A stretch of 64,000 nt of DNA from Camarhynchus parvulus (Eukaryota > Chordata > Aves > Passeriformes > Thraupidae), in contig NC_044572.1 in NCBI RefSeq assembly GCF_901933205.1, positions 75,079,465 through 75,143,464 on the forward strand, read 5' to 3'. The notes beneath the pieces were generated by a model, which worked only from the letters and a program-made list of their open reading frames with translations, did no database searches and was not told the DNA's origin. Position numbers and translations under genes: made by a program. Positions 39,901-53,304 of the stretch are shown here, in pieces. The stretch's first letter is position 1. Each line of letters opens with the position of its first letter.

Positions 39901-40418
39901 AGTGCATGATGTTGGTAAAGAAGAAGATCCATCTCAACTGCGAAGGTCAGGTACTCTTTTTAGTCCTTTCTAATGACTCATTTGCCATCATCTTACTACC
40001 TGACAACCACACTCATTATTGAAAAAGTCTGTTCTGACTTAGTGTGCTTACACAAAATCCCCATGACAGAAGGAGATAATGTTTTATTTAATTGGATAAC
40101 AACTGTTTTAATTTTAATAAAGCTCAGCTTTATTTGTGAAATAAGAATCAATAAAAAAAGAGTATAAATTCTTTTTTTACTTAATTGCTTTTGAATAAGG
40201 TTGTATTCTAATCTAATTTGAACAAGAGGATATTTCAAAATGCAGAACCATGTTGTTTATTACTATTTTTTCAATAATTAGTCAGAAGAATGTCAATTCT
40301 TGGAAGCAGATATTTTACTAAACATAAAAAAGAAGAAAAATAACAACACAAAGAAAATTATTCATCATGATAAGATGCACAGCTTACTAATTCAAATAAT
40401 ATTTTTAAAATTTTTGCA

Positions 40419-40455
40419 TATATATGTGTACACACACATGCACACACACACATAC
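40419..40455. repeat. TA/CA dinucleotide repeat
   Basis: tatatatgtg is followed by acacacacatgcacacacacacatac, a short compound microsatellite. Confidence 0.85.
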
Positions 40456-40611
40456 TAATCCTTTAATTGACATTTTTAATTATTTAATTATATTATATTA
40501 TTATTAATTATTGTTTGAAATTCTCAGAGTGCTCAGAAAGCTGTCTCACAGATAGAAGTCTCTTATAAAAGGCCTCTACAAAGCTAGTAAAAAACACCTC
40601 TTCCTAGTACA

Positions 40612-40637
40612 AACAATTTTCAGCTTTGAAAATTGTT
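40612..40637. repeat. Inverted repeat, 11 bp arms, 4 nt loop
   Basis: aacaattttca and tgaaaattgtt are perfectly complementary around gctt. It lies about 70 bases before a CR1 tail. Confidence 0.9.
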
Positions 40638-40708
40638 CTTTTCCAAATGACCTTTACAAAAATCATTCTTTTCTCCTTTTGTTCACCTTTCTTTTACTTC
40701 ATCATTTT

Positions 40709-40773
40709 GCAGTTGGACTCAGCTATCTTAAAGGTCTTTTTTATCCTCAAGGATTCTCTGATTCTGTGATTTT
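40709..40773 (+). mobile_element. Very short 5'-truncated CR1 3' tail
   Basis: 'gcagttggactcagctatct', 'aaaggtctttttt' and 'ggattctctgattctgtgat' match the last part of the CR1 3' UTR and its terminal ATTCTGTG-type repeats. Only about 65 bases remain, as expected from severe 5' truncation during target-primed reverse transcription. Confidence 0.75.
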
Positions 40774-43700
40774 AGTTGCTCTTTGTTTCCATATACCTGT
40801 TGTCATTCATCTGACCCATTTGCAGTAGTGTCCTAACTCCTCTCAACACAAGCTTTAGTCTGCATGACTAATGCATGTTAACTTATTATTTAGAAGATGC
40901 CCTAGGTAATCCAAACTTTTAGGATCGGGAAACATTTGCACTGATTGTGTTGTGAGCAGCTTTGACCTTGTCCCTAAATATCCTCTGCAGTGGTGTGTGT
41001 GTGTGTGCGCGATGGAGAGGGAAAGAAAGAAAAGCTATTTTATTGGATTTGATTAACAACAATTACACTGTTTTGTTTCGGTTTTTTTTTTTTTTTTTGT
41101 TGGTTTTGTTGTTGTTGGTGGTGGTGGGTTTTTTGTGTTTTTGTTTGTTTGTTTGGTTGGTTGGTTGGTTTGGTTTGGTTTTTTTTTGTTTGTTTTGGGT
41201 TTTTTTTAATTTTATTTTTCCATGTCCTGACTTAAAGTCTCTGACACCCCCATACCCCTTTGACTCTTAGGAAAATTTTCAAGGTTTATGTATTTTTAGA
41301 TGGAAGAAATAAGTACATTTGTGTGAAAGCAGTACATTAGATTCTAATTTTCAGTTTTTAAAAGAAGCTTTGCAATCTGTGTAGACCACAGAGCTCTTAC
41401 CAAGAGAAAATATGTGTAGAAAAATTATATTTTAAAAGGGCAACCTTCCAAATAGAAAGTCTCCAGACTCATTTACACCCTCCTCTCTTGTAGTGGGTAT
41501 CCTTGTTCCAACACACACTTTTTCAGTAGAGATCTGCCAGAATAGGTCTGCTTGGGTCTGTGTTAACTGCACAAAAGTGGCCTTTTTTTCCTTTCCTCAG
41601 TTCAGGCCATCATTCTGTATTTTCAGTCTTAGGTAATATGGGAGCTGAATGGATGTTCTGGTTTCTCAAACAGTTTTCTTTGCACATCTTACCCAAGAAA
41701 GTACAGGATCTGGTGGCTACAGAATGAATGGTGATACCTGGAAGTAGATGCAGGAAGAGAATATAATGGAGAAAGTCCTAAAATATATTGCATAAAGAAA
41801 AATGATGTAAAGATACAAATGTGGGATGTATAATTAACACTGTTGTGCAGGCAAGGAATGGTTAATAACCTGGAACATTTACCATTTTTTTAGACCAGAT
41901 AAGCAACTGGTTTACTAGTAACTAATAAATGGGACAGTGATATTTTTCTTTTCCAGCCTGTGGAATTGGCAGTGGAATAAGACGTAGAATCTCAGAGTGT
42001 ATCATAGGGTAAATATATCAGTTTAAGGGTTTTAAACATTCCTGGACATTTGGGAAATGCGGAAAGGGAAGTTGTCAACTCATAAAACCACTTTTCAATG
42101 TCTGCATTGCTGTGAAATTAAGATCACAGCAATCCTGGCAGATGTCATAGCCCTTGTTCTGGCATGGTTTGTGGGGATATAGTGATTGCTTCATTCTAAA
42201 GTAGATTATTTTGAAATTTTTTAAGCTTCTTTTGCTTCCAATTTCTTTACTTATGTATGTGAATTTACATATTTGACTTTCAAAATTATTGTATTAATAA
42301 AAGTCATAGAAGTATTTAAGGAAAGAGAAAGTGAACAGTTGAGGATCAGATTAATAGGATACTGAAGGGAAAATCAGCACCACAGGACACTGAGGAACAA
42401 ATACATCTGATCTATACTCCTGCAATGCTCAATTTACTTAGGAGTGTAGACCCATTCTTGAAGTACACTATTTAATGCATTTACTGGTCTTTGATGTGGT
42501 TTGAAATTATCTGTGCAGGTGTGTGAATTCTTGAAGAGCTGATAACATTGAGTTATTGAAGCAGTAAGATCTTAATTTATTGCTAAAATACAAACAATCA
42601 TACTTCTTGCTAGAAACTGTCAGAAGATTTGAATAAATAATTTCTCCCAGATGTGCCAATAGAGAGTTGTTATCAACTTTTCATCCTCTTTGAAGCAAAC
42701 TAGCATTCAGCATATTACAGGCTGAAGCAGATTGCTAGATCACATGGATTTGTAGACTGACTTAGTCTGGCATCTGGTACTGGATATGATTCAAAAACAC
42801 TGCCATAATTTCTGCATAGATTTATGCAATGTATTTTACAATAGTCTCCATCTTATTATTCATAATTTTTTTAATCAGTCATTTCCTTTGCCATATGTGT
42901 TATTGTTTGTACATATTAGCAAGAATTATGGAATGATATGCCTTTTTCTGCCATCATGGAAAAATATTCATGAATTTCTGCACTAACAGAGTTTTGCTGC
43001 AAGAAATTATTAGTTTTACACTTGGGGTAGATTTGCCCAAAGATCTGACACTAAACTGTGTGTAGAATACAAGTGTAGATTTCAACAAAGATAGAAATGA
43101 ATCCCTCATATTTCCAAGTCTCTGCTGCATTTTTAATATTCAAGATTTATAGAGAAAGCATAAAATTAAGACAACCTGTGTGAATACAATCATTTGTACA
43201 ACCTTGTTGCGGTAAATTCAGGTGATTCTGGAATGTAAACACCTTGTGGAGAGGGAAGTAGGTAATATCTGAGCACTTGTTCTCTTGCCCTTTAATTTTA
43301 CTGAAATAATGGAAGACCAAGAATTAGAAAATAATTGTGAGCAAGAAGGTGAAATGGGATAGAAACCCAAAATTGCCGTGGACAAAGTGTCAGAAAAACT
43401 AGTCTCTCACAAATCTTCTGTTTTTCAGCACAAAAAAATAAATGTCTTTTCTTCCAGTGCAATACAGCTTGTAGCACATAAATCAAGACACAGTAGCAAG
43501 TGCTTATTCTTTAGCTTAAACTGTTTTCTGGAAAATTTCAGGCATTGAAAGTCAGGATTATTTCCTTGTGTTGTGTAAGTCCAGCTAATGCTAGCTTCTT
43601 GCTCTTCATCCTTGCATCTGAATATAAGTTTTGCATTCCCTTTATTGTTGGAGAATTTAGTTAATTTTAAATTAATCAATCAGCTTTTCCCCTGCAGTAA

Positions 43701-46106
43701 TTTGACACTGTGTAATGTTGAATTAACCCACCAATTGCATAGCTTGGTGTGGGTTACAAATAAGCATGCGGTGCGTTGCCCTGCAATGTCATCTAGGAAA
43801 CTTATGACAAAATCAGCAGATTTGGTGAATAAATACAACGTGACACATCCCAGCTAATGCAGAGCATTGCAGTTCTGCTTAAAAAGGTAGAATGGTTCCT
43901 AGGTTGTACTAGCTGAGTGATACTTGTGAAGCCCAGTGAATACATCTGCAACTGTAGAATTGCTATTCCTATCAGTTGTAAACCTTTTTTTCTCCAATAC
44001 ATTTGGGAAAAAAAGCCTGTGTTTAGTGTAGTCTTTGTATTTCAGTCTTCCATTGTTTTGGGAGCCCTTGCTATCCCTGCTTTTTCTTCAGCTAGGAAAA
44101 GCAACTATAATTGATTCTCTCTAGTATAATCCAAGGGCTCAGATAAGACATGCAATACAGCCTGATTTGTTACTAGTTGAACACAAAACCTACAGCTGAC
44201 AATCAGAAACACACTCAACCATCTCAGCTTTAGTGCCAAATCCAATGACAGAAGATGGGAGTAATCTTGTCATGCTTCCCTGTTTACAAATTCCTGTCTC
44301 ATAATTGCATTATTTTGCTCTGTGATATTATGACTTCCAGGAGTATGCATCAAGGTTGTCTTCACAATGAAGCCCAGAAAATTTTATTTAATATAGCGAT
44401 ACTACTAAAACGGTTTTCTGGTTCCCTCTAAAAAGTTCTAATATTTTTTTCTTCAACCTTTCTCATCATCATTTTGATTCTTTTTTTCTCTTGATGTGTG
44501 TCTGTAAGCCTCTAAATGATAATGGAAGGAAAATACCAAGTTTTTACTAAGCAGAGTGTAATGAAACAGCAGGAAGTTTTGAGCCATTTAAATTAAAATA
44601 AGGAGGAAGAAAATTGACATTAATTATCTCAGACTACATTATCTTTTCATTTTGCAAGCAAGGAAATATTTAACACCTTGGAAGCAAAATACTTTAGTTT
44701 GGACTGGAGAGATAATTTAAAATCACATGTGGGGGGCAGCTAGATGAAAGATCAGAAATTAATATATTCACTGAGCAAGAATGATGAGATGAAAAAGTAG
44801 ACAAAGAAGAGACTAAGCTTGTGTTCGCTCTGTGCCACAAACCACGACCTCTTCCGCAGTCACAAGGACCTATTTTCAATTTCAAGTCAATAGCTATAAA
44901 TGTTAGTAATTGCCTTTAACTCCTTTTCTGTAGCTTAGCTTCTTGCCCCATTACCAAAAACCATTTAGTTTCTCAGTAATTCATTTTCTACATAATCTCC
45001 TTTCATATCCCATGTTTCCTCTATTGTGTTTCACCTTGGGCAGTCCATCATGTAAATAAAGTCTATATCCATAATCCCTTTACAATTCAGCTTAAGAGAA
45101 TTCACTCTTGAAAACTCCATTCTGACCAGTGGCCATTACAGAAGACGTTTTTAATCCTCATTAGATGGGAAAAGTCGACTAATATGTTTAAAGCTATTTC
45201 AGCATCAGTGATGTAACCTTGAGTGTCTTTTCAAAGCTTTTAGATGTATTTAAAGGATGGGTATGGAGCAGGTAAAGGCATCTGAGAAAGAAGTTCATCA
45301 TACTGTAGCTGGATTTAAAAGAACCCTCTATTTAAAATAATGTTTAAGGCCACTTTATTGTAGGATAGACACTGATTAAAGGGACAAAAACATCCAAGAA
45401 GTTAAATTCAAGTTTTTTTATTTTATTTTTAAATTATACTTTGAGATTCATCAGAGTAATAGCCAGAAAAAAAAGTGTATATTGGTATTTAAGGCAGAAA
45501 ATATTGAGTTCTGTACTCTTTCAAAATGAGCAAGAAACTCCTATATTCACAGTCTGCAGTGCGATTATCTCAGAAAAGACAAAAGTAAGGGATCAAGTAT
45601 TTGTGTAAAGGGCAGTATTAGTTCTGTTTAGCATTTACTGTAATCATGAGGTGTATATTTTCTTTTTTTTAACCAAGTTTGACTTTGCGTTTAGGATGCC
45701 ATCAAGTTCTTGCTCTTGAAATAATTAGTTATTTCCCTTTTCCTTCTCTGAAAGCCAAATGCCTATGAAAGCTTTTGACACTCTCTCATGTCATCTCACA
45801 TTTGTTTAATGTGGCTACAGGTGATTTTACATACTTGGTCTTAAATTTCAGTTTATAACAAATGTGAAGCCCTGCTTCATTGCAGTTTTAGTTACTGAAC
45901 TGCAGCAAGTCTGTGCTGTACTAGATAGGAGTAAAAGTCTTGCATAACATACTACCCACAAGTTTTCCATGCACTTAGAGGCAGTTACGGACTTAAGAAA
46001 TTGGTTCCTCCAAAGTCTTTTATTACATTAAAAAAAATTGCTGTGTAGCCTAAGAAAAGCCATTAATGTTTTTGTCCTCTCTTTTGTTCTTCTTTTTCTT
46101 CTCCAG
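40774..46106. other. Last part of intron 1
   Basis: It contains a short GT repeat (about 40991-41008) and a long T/G-rich tract (41071-41219). Apart from the acceptor region of exon 2 (pyrimidine-rich, about 46070-46106), nothing else is recognised. Confidence 0.65.
41071..41219. repeat. T/G-rich degenerate low-complexity tract
   Basis: About 149 bases of poly-T, gtttgttt, ggttggtt and gttgttgg units, the complement of the A/C-rich tracts elsewhere in this intron. It includes an 18-base thymine run. Confidence 0.9.
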
Positions 46107-46401
46107 CTTCATTCTGACTTGGACAAGGGAGTTGGCAGTGTTAAATATACCCTTTCAGGAGATGGTGCTGGCACAGTTTTTACCATTGATGAGACCACGG
46201 GAGACATTCATGCCATAAGGAGCCTAGATCGAGAAGAAAAACCTTTCTACACACTCCGGGCTCAGGCTGTGGATGTTGACACCAAGAAACCACTAGAGCC
46301 TGAATCAGAGTTCATCATCAAAGTGCAGGACATTAATGATAATGAGCCAAAGTTCCTGGATGGGCCTTACGTTGCCAGTGTCCCAGAAATGTCTCCAGTG
46401 G
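46107..46401 (+). CDS. CDH12: Cadherin-12, coding exon 2 (rest of EC1, EC1-EC2 linker)
   Basis: This is residues 78-176 of the cadherin-12 precursor; the last glycine codon is split. The exon begins LHSDLDKG and carries the calcium-binding LDREEK (residues 117-122), the QAV tripeptide found where type I cadherins have HAV, PESEF (142-146) and the linker DINDNEP (152-158). It ends PEMSPVG. These are the calcium-coordinating motifs of EC1 and its junction with EC2. The acceptor follows a long pyrimidine tract ending ctccag at 46106, and the donor is a consensus gtgagtaag at 46402. The length of 295 bp with phase 0 entry and phase 1 exit is the conserved second-exon structure of classical cadherins. 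Nearly every residue agrees with mammalian CDH12 from memory, which excludes CDH18 (different at the linker) and CDH6/CDH10. The open frame runs upstream into the intron, but that part has no cadherin homology. Confidence 0.96.
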
Positions 46402-47055
46402 GTGAGTAAGAACCTGTAAATCTTTGATAACTAATTGTGTATTACTTAATTGCCTCAGTGTACTTTTCTTGCTGAGAGAGGGATGAAATTAAAAAAAAAA
46501 CAACTTCTAAAACTTATTATTAGAAATGTTTTTAATATTCTGGGCCTAGATGTATACAGATTACAGTTTTGTTTTAGCTTTGTTTGCTTATTCAGAAACT
46601 TATTCTCCTGCAATATGAGTACCCGTGATGTTAAGTTTCTGAGGGTAGGATGAGTTAAAAAAAAAAGATATTCAAGGAAGGTATGCTAAGGTCCAGGGGT
46701 TCTCTAACCCCAAACCTGTTATGTCACATGATGTGGTGCATTCCCCTCTCTTCCTAGTTTACATTTACTGTTTGCTGGAAAAAATTAGATTGCCTGTTTG
46801 CTGTAAAGCATCTTGTCATTTAAATGGCTTTGTCTTTGTGGCTCTTAAACTCCTACAGCACTTGCATGATCTCCTAATTATGCATTAGGGGGCAATTCTT
46901 TATTCAAGTCCTGTTATACGCTGCACGCTCACATGCTCAGAGTAACTATTGCCCTTGCCTCGGTCACAATGCAAGAATGAGAGTCTGCAAGAGTGGCTCA
47001 AGTTGTCAAAAGTCTGATGTCCAAAAAAATCTTTAGTGCATCAGACTCCTAAATT

Positions 47056-47072
47056 AAAAAAAAAAAAAAAAA
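47056..47072. repeat. Poly-A run
   Basis: 17 consecutive adenines; no recognised retroposed sequence precedes it. Confidence 0.9.
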
Positions 47073-50000
47073 GATTGCCTGGGAACATGGTAAATTTTCA
47101 AAAACCTAGCGTACAGAGGACAGAGTAATTTTCTTTTCAGAGAAAGGTAGACTGCAGTAATGATACTGAAGTACTGGAATAGGTTTTTGCTTGAAGAATT
47201 TTCACAACACCATAGATATTTGCCAGGAATGACATAAAGAGCATCGATCCTGCTTTGGAGCAGGAGAATAGGCTAAACGGGCCCTTTTGGTCTCTTCCTG
47301 ATGGCTGATTCTGCAGTGGTCCTGAGCAGTGTGTTTGCAACATAAGCACAGCGCTTGTGTCCTGCTGCCAGATGGCATTTTGGGTTTCCCTGCAGGCACC
47401 AGAAATTAATTTGTTCTGGGCTGGGAGTCATTTAACTTCCCAGTGCTAGTTCCAGCTTATTGCCCTTCTCTCTCCTAAACTGCATTTTCCCAGTACTTCA
47501 CAAGCCAGTACCAGCCATTTAATACTCGTGGTAGCTGTAAACACTTTTGGAAGTTTTCTGACTTTGAAGTGTCAGAGGGATACTGTTCCCCTTCAGCTAT
47601 GCATCTCAGATATTGATACTTTTAAAGTCAATCTGGGAGGTAACTAGCTGTCTACACAAAAATTATGTACTACATAGAATTAATGAGGTATTATTTTAAA
47701 TTTTGTGGTAAGGAGCCGTAGAATGCTATAGAATGTGATAAAATGTGATATGAGTAGACATTTAGAGATGATCATGTTAATCTTATAGAACGGTTGAGAA
47801 ACATTCACTGTAGTCACCTACAGGACTCTGTCTATAGATTCACAATACAGGTGCATTATGGTTTCCCCTAATGCGATGCATAATAATATTACTTACAGTT
47901 GTATCATGTATAGATGAAAACCATTTGTTACATTTAGACACCTGTGTCTGTGGAAAATTCAGAATAACATTTCTCACCAGTGAGCGTATGGTTGGTAGTG
48001 AAATTGTGTTTAAAACTTTATCAGAAAGAAAAAATGAAAATCAGTGATGGTGTTAGTACAGCAGAACACAGTGCCTTCATTCATTCCCTTACTCTGTTGT
48101 TCTACCCCATCTTTCTTTGTTATTTTCGTAAATATGTGTGTGAAGCAGAAGATTAAATGCTAGCAGAGCTTTTACTTCATATGAAATACTCTTCAAGGTG
48201 TGCCATATATTGGCAGCTTTTACATGGATGAGGAGTTGCATGACTAAATTAGATACAAATGAGCATGCTGTGGCATGCATGCAGCATTTTAAAAGAAATG
48301 CCTTTAAATTTTTTCTCCTTTAGAAAAACAGAAGTAAATGCCGTGGCAAAAATAGATCTTCTTGGTGTTCTCTTTGTTCAGTCATGTTCACTATGTCTAT
48401 TCCTCTATTAAAAAAAAAATAAAATATGGATGAAAATTGATCAGAAAAGGCAAGGCAAGGAAAGAGTTCCCTAAATGGCAGTCTAAACTTCAATTAGTGG
48501 CTACTAAAGCAGATAAGAATTTTTGCTGTTAGGTTGTCTTGCAGCAAAAATATCCAGAAATGCCTTGTCCTCTGTAGTGCATCAGGAGATCGTGCCTTCT
48601 CTGATGTAGATCTTGCTATTCTCTTGTTCTCTTTATCTGTTTTTCCTTCCTTATGCAAGCACTGATTTCTCAGAGGATCTAAAACTACTCCTTTCTATCA
48701 TCAGTACCATTTAGTTGCACCTTTAGAGATGCTTAGACCTACCAGTGCCTGAGGCTGACATTGAAAATCACTTTGATTTTTCAGCTGGTGCAGCATATGG
48801 TTGTCTTGGCTTAGGAAAAAAACCCAGATAAACTCTTCCTCTCTTTTTTTTTTTAACATTTTCATTTTCTAGTTGCTACTTTTTAAATACCAAATGTTCC
48901 AAATTTCGCTTACTATAGCTTTACAGCAGTATTGATTATAAACTGCACTCATGCTCACATTTCTTGGGAAATTGTGGGAAATTCACTGAAACACCACATT
49001 TTTTACTCTTACTAGTCTCTTATGTGAGCCTGACAAGCTTTTGTGACTAGTGACTTGCAGTCTTTTATTGTTTCATGACATTTGCATGCAAAGGTTTACC
49101 CAGTTTGGTACTTTATCCCAAGGTTATTGGTAATATTATTAGTAATGGTACTTTCTAGAAATTGTCATGGCTACATGGTTCTCAGTTTTATAATGTCCCT
49201 AGACTTCCTAATAATTGCTGTTGCTGAATCTGAGATGGCTGAAATAATGCCATAGCATTCACCTCTGGAATCAGGGTTGCAGTTACAGTGTTATAATAAA
49301 ATCATACATCAACTGGACCTTGGTAATTTTTTACTGGAAAAAGTGCAAAAAAATGAAAATTCACGGAATTTACAAGTTCTGGTTTTCTGCACAGAGGTAT
49401 TCCTTAGATATACCTGTCATAGCCTTGTTTTTCCCAGTAGATTTTCTTAGAACTTTTGTTACTTTCGATGCATGTTGTAGGTGGAAGTTTACTTTTTCAT
49501 TTCAAATTTACATTGAGTGAAGATTGAATTTTCTTCTACAGTTTCTGTACTCTAGTGTTGGTTTGTTTTTCCTTTTAATCAATATCACTCATTGAAAAGG
49601 ATAGTAGTACTGAATATCTTTTCATTTTTTTCTCAAGAAATAGTTTTAGGACTGCTATTTTTACTTAGCAGTACCTTCCTTACCAGGAGCCAAATTCCTT
49701 CGTATGCTCTTAATATTTTCTTAAGGAAAAAAATGGTAGAAGAATATTTACCCAATACAAGCCGGGATGCAAACCTCTTTCATGTCAAAGTTTGACTGGA
49801 CAACCAGACTTGCTCTTTCCATACATGCACTGTAATCTGTTCTTGTATGATGGAGAGGAAAGTCAATCACAGCCAGAAACAAGAAAGATCTTCTCTTGAA
49901 AAGCCCCTTGGGTTACCAACTGTTGTAACATGCAGGCTGCTGTACCCATCTGTGATTTCCAGTGCTTCTGATAGTTTCAAAGTGGGCACAGCTTCCACAC

Positions 50001-52173
50001 TGTACTGGAAAGATATCAGTGCCTCCAAAGTTGACATTGTATTGTTCACATGATGAATGGGATGCATAATACTTTATGGTGAAGATTTTATAGTTTAAAG
50101 GACTATTTGAAAATTATTTTATTTATTATTTATTATTTTTGAAAAATATTTTACAAACTATTTTAAACTCCCTGCAGGAAAACTCAGCAGATGGAGTCAA
50201 ATTACAATGCAGAACTAATATTTTAAGAACATAGATTGCTATGCTGTTATCTTATGCTTAGTAAGAGACTTATAAAAGCTTAAGAGCTGAACTCCTAATG
50301 TTGATTGTGGGGTTTTATTTTTTTTTTATTTTCTGATATTGAATTATTTTATCAATACCTTTATTTGAAAATATTTTCTTGGTTTTATGTAGGTTCCAAA
50401 ATATAGAATGAAACAGAAATGTGGATTTATCTATGAGAACTGAAAAGGGTGCCCTAATATCTCCATTTGTAAGTTTGTAACAGCACAACATGTTCTCCTT
50501 AAGTATAGTTTAATCAACTGTGTTGTTGCTTCTGGCAGCTGTGCCAGCTTCTGCTGCAATATAGTTGACGTAAGCATGCAAATATAGCTGAGTTTAAACC
50601 AAGGTTATCCCCTTATTAAAGCTATCAGTCCAGATGACTGAGAATGGGGGCAAAGCAGCATTAAGCACACATTCAAGGAAAGATATTATTATATATATTT
50701 TTATATATTTATACATAAAAATATGCACAGAAATGCATTTGCTTCCCTATGCATTTCTTTCACTGAATGTGCTGATTTTAACAGCAAATTTATTACCTCT
50801 ATTGTCACAGTCTCCTAATTGTTTTCTAAGGTCTTTTCATTATTCTTCTATGCTTATACATAGACCAGCTAAGGCTGTACTAAACCCATCAATTCCATAA
50901 TATACAGAGACCATATGTTCTTTCCTACACAATTTCATTTCCTACTTTTCCACTACATTAACTCTTTATTGATTAGACTCTACAAACTCCAGATGACCAT
51001 AGCAGACTAAAATGGTCAATGATACTAGAAAGTTGATATCAGGTTATTTTTATTGTGTTCCTCAGTGGTGCAAAGCAGCTTCCTGAAGAGTCTTATGGAT
51101 TTGCTTCCCATGGTACTGTCAGTGTGAAAATAGTCTCTATAAATTTTCTAGCAGTTTTCCTTCTGGAGTGAATATTTAATTGTCTTTTATTTAAACATTG
51201 GCTTATATAATGGAACATATGTTTAATATATCCATCTATGTAGTTACATGTGCAAGAATTACAATGTGTAGAAAACTAACCTGGTGAAGCAGTGGGTAAT
51301 AACCTGCACTCTGGTTTGGCCCAGATCAGCGCTCTGTGCCTGGGTTTAGCCTGAAGCTTACAGTGAGCAGGGGCTGGGGAAGGAAGGACTATGAGGCATT
51401 GGAGCAAAGGCTGAATGAGCCTGCCTTTGATAGAGATTCCTAGCTGTTGGCGATATATTTTTAAGGGTTTCTGAAAGCTTACCCAGGCTGTGCGGAAGAT
51501 ATTACTTTGGGAATCCATTGAGACCAGAGGTACTTTTGAATGACATTATGCATGCTCATGAACAGATAACTGACAGCATAATCTGTCTTCAGCCGTTGTC
51601 TGCAGCCCCTCCAGCTCCAGCCTAGTCTCCAGGTTTTTTTTTCTTGTGTTATCAAGTCCATAGAGAAAATGATGGGAGTTGGATGTCACATTCAAGATAC
51701 AAACATCTTGAATATATTTTATTTTTATCCATTTTTCCTTGTTGAATTATTCCTATTGATTATTTTCCTTTTTTTTTTGTCTGCTGTTAATCTTTGAGAA
51801 GAAAACTTTGGAGGATTTTCCATAGTGATCCCAAGATCAAGAGTTAATAGGTGATGGAGCTACAACCCACCTCTGCAGAAGTACTGATAAGTTACTTTTT
51901 CTGAAGCCTCTTTTTGTTTCTCCGTGTGAAGCTCCATTTTCTCAGTTTCATGCTATGTTAAGATTCCCCTGTAGCACTTTGCAGCAAAGCTTTCATTTTG
52001 TCAAGCTGTCACCTGTTCATATATTCTCTTTTACTGGCAACCTATGAGTTCAGATCCAAGAGAGATGCCAGTGGCAACCCCTCTCTCATATAAAGACTGG
52101 CAATTTATTCCTACTGTTTTAGATCTCTTTTTATTTGGATTGTATCAGGAAAAGCTGTTGTAACTTAAACTCC

Positions 52174-52191
52174 TTTTTTTTTTTTTTTTTT
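52174..52191. repeat. Poly-T run
   Basis: 18 consecutive thymines just before a probable minus-strand LINE fragment. Confidence 0.9.
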
Positions 52192-52194
52192 AAG

Positions 52195-52620
52195 AGTCTT
52201 TGCTTAGGAACCTTGCTGAAAAGTTTTCTTGAAATTTAGATATTCTTAATATATGCCAGTAATCTTGAGCTGTATACTCACTGATGCACCCAACAGTTTT
52301 AATAAGTTTAGTGAAGAGCAACTTCCCTTCACAAAACCATACTGAATTTGAGCTTACAGGATCATATTGAGATGTACTCTAATTTGATACTTTATTAAAG
52401 TGTACAAATTTTGTCCATCACTTGGGTCAGACCTGGTGCCCTGGGTCATTCGGACTCTGTTTCAGAAAAATTCATGTTCCATCATTATTTTTCCATAGTC
52501 TTTCCTGGGGCTATGTCAGGTGGCAGATAACCCATTGCAATTGATGGTTCAGTGGTTTCCCACTGAGAACTACAATTTTTTTTAATTACAGCTCTTATCT
52601 TTCTGATTCTCTTTTTGTTT
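52195..52620 (-). mobile_element. Probable old LINE reverse transcriptase fragment, reverse orientation
   Basis: The + strand reads like the complement of a CR1/L3-type reverse transcriptase. 'ccttgctgaaaagttttctt' is followed about 100 bases later by 'cttcacaaaaccatactgaa', then by 'ggtgccctgggtcattc' and 'tttcctggggctatgtcagg'. This order and spacing recall decayed CR1-clade copies in amniote genomes. No frame is open. The family and the ends are uncertain. Confidence 0.45.
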
Positions 52621-53304
52621 CAATTTTGAAAAGATACATCTACTACACTTATCATCAGAATAACATTTTTTGCCACTGTGTAGGAAAGTGAGTTTTAAGG
52701 AAGGAGCAGATGGGAAGGCAGGTTAGGGCTGCTTAGCTTTTTCTCAGAGTGTTTTTCCATTTATACAGGACATTGCATAAAACGCAAAACAAAAAGCATA
52801 TTAAAAAAACCAACACTGAGATATTGAGAGAATATTACAAGTAGGCAGTGAAAGCTTTTGAAACAAAAGTGTTTCTTTATGATAGGTCACTGGGCAATCA
52901 AGCAGCTTCAATAATGGGGCAGGGTGGAGCCAGAGAAAAAATTGGAGCAAAAGAGAGGGAGAAAATAGTGCAGAAAATCAAGACTGGATTAGTTAAAGGA
53001 TAATGAGTTTTGCCACACTGTGAGTTTCCTTTCATACACCATGGCTGTTGGATATTGTCAGCGAAACTAAGACATTTGGCAAATGCTGTGAGGTGGGACA
53101 CTATGTAAAATGAAAGCTGTGACACACAGGACTATACAAACATGTGAACAGCAAAATTCTCAGCAAAGCTGAGAAGTTTTGGATGTTTAAAAGAGACACT
53201 GGATAGCTGTTTTCTGCTAGCTGTTCTTACAGTCCCAAAATATCAGTATTAGCACTGAAACCATTTTAAAACATTTGATTCTTACCTCACATATATCTAA
53301 GACT
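52621..53304. other. Intron segment before the CR1 fragment
   Basis: No recognised feature. Confidence 0.6.

Larger units (their letters stand above)
24521..40708. other. Central part of intron 1
   Basis: About 16 kb with no recognised gene or transposon. It contains T-rich runs near 30551-30600, a CT microsatellite (30879-30946), a CA/TA repeat (40419-40455) and a small inverted repeat (40612-40637). Open frames are short; the longest on the minus strand (34831-35190, 119 codons) shows no domain. Confidence 0.6.
13981..46106 (+). other. CDH12: CDH12 intron between coding exons 1 and 2
   Basis: This 32,126 bp phase 0 intron is bounded by gtaatt at the 5' end and ctccag at the 3' end. Joining the flanking exons gives QYVGK followed by LHSDLDK, the exact continuity of CDH12, so no coding exon is missing. 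The intron holds CR1 remnants, microsatellites, homopolymers and A/C- or T/G-rich tracts, listed separately. Two long open frames inside it (16862-17359 on + and 21844-22458 on -) have no recognised homology. Confidence 0.93.
46402..52194. other. First part of intron 2
   Basis: No gene or recognised element. It contains a 17-base adenine run (47056-47072) and a somewhat more GC-rich stretch near 51280-51660. A poly-T run at 52174-52191 adjoins the probable LINE that follows. Confidence 0.65.

Noticed and set aside
40962..41270. 102-codon frame with a long F/L/V/W segment
   Set aside because: It is a translation of the T/G-rich tract at 41071-41219, not a real transmembrane protein.
46038..46106. 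Upstream extension of the exon 2 open frame, starting [10 protein letters not shown]
   Set aside because: It reads through the pyrimidine tract of the acceptor and has no cadherin homology. The exon begins at 46107.
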